The translations under genes were made by a program, and so were the position numbers. From assembly GCF_003609635.1 (NCBI RefSeq), contig NZ_MCIA01000017.1, positions 1-64,000 on the forward strand: a stretch of DNA of 64,000 bases, written 5' to 3'. Each line of letters begins with the position of its first letter. The stretch's first letter is position 1. The notes under the pieces are model-generated. The model did not search any database, was not told the DNA's origin, and saw only the letters and a program-made list of their open reading frames with translations. This document shows, piece by piece, positions 61,139 through 64,000 of the stretch. Source of the DNA: Lacrimispora algidixylanolytica. Its GTDB lineage: Bacteria > Bacillota > Clostridia > Lachnospirales > Lachnospiraceae.

Positions 61139-64000
61139 TTACTTCCATGTGCCAATAGTATGTACGGTTTCATAATGGTCATATGTCACATACATTAATC
61201 CATTATTTGAATATACTAACCTTGTTCCCGCTTGTTTAGCTCTCGACATTATATTACTTAGCCCTGCATCAGCCTCATACCATACTCTACCTGATGCTTG
61301 TGGCAAAACCCCAGTTGTATTCTGAAATACGTCTCCACCGATCTGACCACCTGGAATATAATTGCTAAGCGCTTTTCCTGGTTTCCAACCTTTAGATATT
61401 GCTTCTGCTTTTGTTACAAAATTTGATGGTAACCCACCTGTTGTTCTTAAGCTCTCAACTAAAGGATTAGCTAATTCTGTTGTTCTTAAAACTTCTTTAT
61501 ACTTTTCATATTCAACTACATTATGTGCTCCATCAAGTACCCTAGGGGTACCCGATCCTGCAATAGCTCTCATTTGTTGCGCCTGCAGTAACTGCCGGGC
61601 CTGTATAAAACCTGTTGCTCCAGCAGGGCTTACTGTTGCTACACCAAATCCAAGACCAGATGCAACTGCACCCGTTGACGCTAGAGCACTGCCAGTAATA
61701 CCATATGCAAGCACTCCTCCTCCGGTTAAACCAACTGTTGCACCAATTGCTGCACCCTTGGCAACTGCAGTCCATGAATATTTACCTTGTAGGGCTGACG
61801 ATATCCCGCCTGCTATGGCTCCAGCTGCAGCCCCTATAATTCCTGCAAGAATTAAAAACGGAATATGTCCAGTTGGATCATTATATGACGTTGGATTATT
61901 GTAACAATAAGTATACTTGTTCAGGCTAAGGGGATCAATAATATTCTGATCATTAGGCATTTTCCGCATTGTCTTTTCAACGCTGTCTTCCGTTAGGAAT
62001 CGACCAGTCTCAGCTCTATAGCTCCTTGAGCGTAAGTAATAGGTATTTGTATCTAAGTCAAAATACTCCCCACAATAACGGAACGAATTCTTATCCTCTT
62101 TATCTTGATTTCTCTCCACGCCAAAAGCATCATACTCATACGAAGCTTTACACACTCCGTCTTGATTCCACAGATGGGTCACGTCCCCATGTTCATTAAA
62201 TATGTAATAGTATACCACACGATCTATTTCACAGGCAATTAAGTTAATTCCTCTTAAATAGGTTTTTATCTTTTCGTTCTCAGTCTGTTCCGCTACAATA
62301 TCAGTTCCATCCCAGTAAAACAAATTTGTTTTACTCTGGCTTTCAGACAGTTTTCTCACTTCGACGCTGTGTCGCAGGTCATCTCCCCGGTACTGATATG
62401 TGATCTCTTTCTCATCTTGGTTTATTTGGATCAGTTGGTTGAATCCATCATAATGTCTCCACTCATAAACTGTTGGAGTCTCTTTTTTTAAATTTCCGGA
62501 TAACTTGACATTTCCTGGGTAGTCAGGTGTTGGAGATGATTTCTCCCAAATCCGGAAGGTTTCATTCCCATTATCATCATAACGGTATCGATAAGTTTCC
62601 GTTGTTTTTCCTTGCTTTTTTCTTTCCATTTCCAGGCGATTGTTTAAACCATACTCATAGCTGGTAATACTAATCAGCTCATCTTTTGTTCTTCCTTCCA
62701 CCATCATTCTTATACGGTTGGAATAGGCATCATAGGAATAAAGCGTCCGCTTCCAACCGGAATAATCTTCTTCTATCAGGTGACCTAGCTGATTATAGCG
62801 GTAGGTAATTGTAACTGGTGCCAAACTGAATTTATTAATCTTGCTTAGGATATTTCCGTTCACATCATAGTCGTATTCCCATGCAGAGATCACGTTTCCC
62901 TGCCGATTATTCTCTAGAGATATTATCTTGTCAGCATCATTATACTTATAACGTGTTTCCACACCGGACTGGGGATAGCGTAGGGTTTTACGATTACCTT
63001 TTTTATCATATTCGTACTCTGCCAGAATCTCTCCGACAGCGCTATTTCTCCTTACCTGCTTTAAACGGTATAAGTCATCATAGATATAATAAAAACTAAC
63101 CTCCAGGCTAGCATTTCCTCCCCGGGTTAATTGAAAAGACTGACGGTTTCCATATATGTCATATGTATAGTCTTTTTTTGCATTTCCGGGATCTTCCTGA
63201 CGAATTAGCTGACCTTTATTATTGAAGTAGCACTTTATTTCAAGGAGGACGGTTTGTTTTCCTCCCCTTGATTCTCTACTAACCTCCTGAATTCGCTTGC
63301 CATTCTTGCTATAAGCGTACTCCCTTTCGCTGGTTACCAATCCATCAGGAGTCCTTTTTTGTACAGTCTCCTTCATCAGATGTTCCAGAGCGTCATACTG
63401 ATAAATGGTTTGATCCTTGTTCCTGTCCGTTTTTTTCAGCAGTCTTCCGACCTTGTCATACTCAAAATATTCCGAACAACCGCGGGAATCTGTCATTGCC
63501 GTTACATTTCCAAAACGATCATAGATATATTTTACTACTTCTCGTCCTTCACCGTATGGAGTGTCTCCAGTTCTTCTTAGAATGACTTGATCTAATACAT
63601 CATACTGGCATGTGGTCTTAATCCAACTGTCCGAATTTAGGTGCTGGTAGGTATCGGTTAATCGGTTTCTGGCGTCATAAACATATTGGGTGTCCTGCCA
63701 GCCAACTTCTTGAGCCTTTTTTTCCCTTATTATATTTCCGGCTCCATCATAGTAATATTTTATAATCTGGCTACGGTGATCAAATGGTGAGATGATCTGC
63801 ACCAGACGTCCTGACTTATCGTATAGGAATTCAGTTTTCTTTCCTACTTCATCCCAGTAGAAGCGTTTATTACCTAATGCATCATATTGAGTGCTTGTGA
63901 TTCTCTCCTGGCCGGAGTCCAGCCGTATGTATTTTACTATCCGGCCTGCATAATCATACTCCCACCGATCCGCTTTATTTTTGGCATCAATTTTCCGGAT
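61139..64000 (-). CDS. RHS/YD-repeat polymorphic toxin with C-terminal barnase domain (5' end outside window)
   Basis: At least 953 residues; the frame is open through base 64000, so the N-terminus and any signal lie outside. Order: many YD repeats (RYRYDDNGN, YEYDKKGNRK type), the RHS core 'YYLRSRSYRAETGRFLTED' and 'PTSYNDPTGH', a Gly/Ala-rich hydrophobic stretch (translocation-type), then about 100 residues homologous to barnase: 'FVTKAEAISKGW', 'GGQIGGDVFQN', 'GRVWYEADAG' (catalytic Glu), 'TRLVYSNNGLMYVTYDHYET' (Arg and catalytic His). Predicted ribonuclease toxin released by cleavage after the RHS core and used in contact-dependent competition. The barstar gene follows directly. Confidence 0.95.
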   Translation of the reverse strand: MRKIDAKNKADRWEYDYAGRIVKYIRLDSGQERITSTQYDALGNKRFYWDEVGKKTEFLYDKSGRLVQIISPFDHRSQIIKYYYDGAGNIIREKKAQEVGWQDTQYVYDARNRLTDTYQHLNSDSWIKTTCQYDVLDQVILRRTGDTPYGEGREVVKYIYDRFGNVTAMTDSRGCSEYFEYDKVGRLLKKTDRNKDQTIYQYDALEHLMKETVQKRTPDGLVTSEREYAYSKNGKRIQEVSRESRGGKQTVLLEIKCYFNNKGQLIRQEDPGNAKKDYTYDIYGNRQSFQLTRGGNASLEVSFYYIYDDLYRLKQVRRNSAVGEILAEYEYDKKGNRKTLRYPQSGVETRYKYNDADKIISLENNRQGNVISAWEYDYDVNGNILSKINKFSLAPVTITYRYNQLGHLIEEDYSGWKRTLYSYDAYSNRIRMMVEGRTKDELISITSYEYGLNNRLEMERKKQGKTTETYRYRYDDNGNETFRIWEKSSPTPDYPGNVKLSGNLKKETPTVYEWRHYDGFNQLIQINQDEKEITYQYRGDDLRHSVEVRKLSESQSKTNLFYWDGTDIVAEQTENEKIKTYLRGINLIACEIDRVVYYYIFNEHGDVTHLWNQDGVCKASYEYDAFGVERNQDKEDKNSFRYCGEYFDLDTNTYYLRSRSYRAETGRFLTEDSVEKTMRKMPNDQNIIDPLSLNKYTYCYNNPTSYNDPTGHIPFLILAGIIGAAAGAIAGGISSALQGKYSWTAVAKGAAIGATVGLTGGGVLAYGITGSALASTGAVASGLGFGVATVSPAGATGFIQARQLLQAQQMRAIAGSGTPRVLDGAHNVVEYEKYKEVLRTTELANPLVESLRTTGGLPSNFVTKAEAISKGWKPGKALSNYIPGGQIGGDVFQNTTGVLPQASGRVWYEADAGLSNIMSRAKQAGTRLVYSNNGLMYVTYDHYETVHTIGTWK

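Noticed and set aside
61362-61904. 180-codon frame on + opposite the RHS toxin tip
   Set aside because: Antisense to the Gly/Ala-rich and barnase parts of the RHS gene; Pro/Ala-rich shadow composition and no ribosome site.

Overview
The window looks like chromosome of an anaerobic, spore-forming, low-GC Gram-positive bacterium, most likely a Lachnospiraceae / Clostridium cluster XIVa member. This is inferred from gene content only: three kinds of [FeFe] hydrogenase, CotF-type coat proteins, Gram-positive lipoproteins, strong GGAGG ribosome sites and a citrate lyase cluster.

Layout. 0.05-10 kb: a carbohydrate locus with a secreted right-handed beta-helix protein, a CUT1 ABC importer (two permeases and a binding lipoprotein) and a divergent YesM/YesN-type two-component system. 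10-24.8 kb: a citrate fermentation region with a metal-citrate carrier (CitMHS), beta and small gamma subunits of a sodium-pumping decarboxylase, a Ca2+-type P-ATPase, a sensor kinase and OmpR-type regulator, citrate lyase genes citD-E-F-G, and citX coupled to a MATE exporter. A CTTAA motif repeated at 22-bp spacing lies upstream of both citD and the carrier. 25-32 kb: housekeeping genes, namely DAHP synthase, hisH-hisF-ung-uppP, a degenerate sirtuin, a DUF4430/ECF S-component pair and an rRNA methyltransferase. 32-35.3 kb: an acetyltransferase, a polysaccharide deacetylase, an SDR oxidoreductase and the remnant of a Crp/Fnr regulator.

35.4-46.5 kb is a hydrogen-metabolism island. It holds a DRTGG protein, an NAD-linked multi-subunit [FeFe] hydrogenase (HndA, an ATPase-domain protein, HndB, HndC, HndD), two CotF-like small proteins, a stand-alone group B [FeFe] hydrogenase, and a putative H2-sensing module (2Fe-2S protein, HydS-like hydrogenase with PAS domain, SpoIIE-type phosphatase). 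46.7-51.5 kb: purine nucleoside phosphorylase, an NMT1/SsuA-type ABC importer, a lipoprotein and Ogt. 51.9-52.8 kb: seven tRNA genes in two transcription units.

52.9-64 kb is more accessory: a subtilisin-fold protein lacking its catalytic serine, a 690-bp non-coding stretch rich in hairpins, an intracellular toroid-type glycan enzyme, a MerR plus ABC exporter cassette, a decayed IS256-family transposase, and an RHS polymorphic toxin with a C-terminal barnase domain followed by its barstar immunity gene. The RHS gene runs off the right edge.

The most notable linkages are (i) CitMHS carrier, Ca2+ P-ATPase, Na+ decarboxylase pump and citrate lyase with shared repeat sites, suggesting uptake of metal-citrate with export of the metal; (ii) three [FeFe] hydrogenase classes side by side; (iii) the subtilisin-fold pseudoprotease; and (iv) the hairpin-rich non-coding region, which contains one copy of an element also found near the tRNA cluster. 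Starts were re-chosen where a ribosome site pointed to an internal codon. All family names come from motif recognition by eye; no database search was possible.
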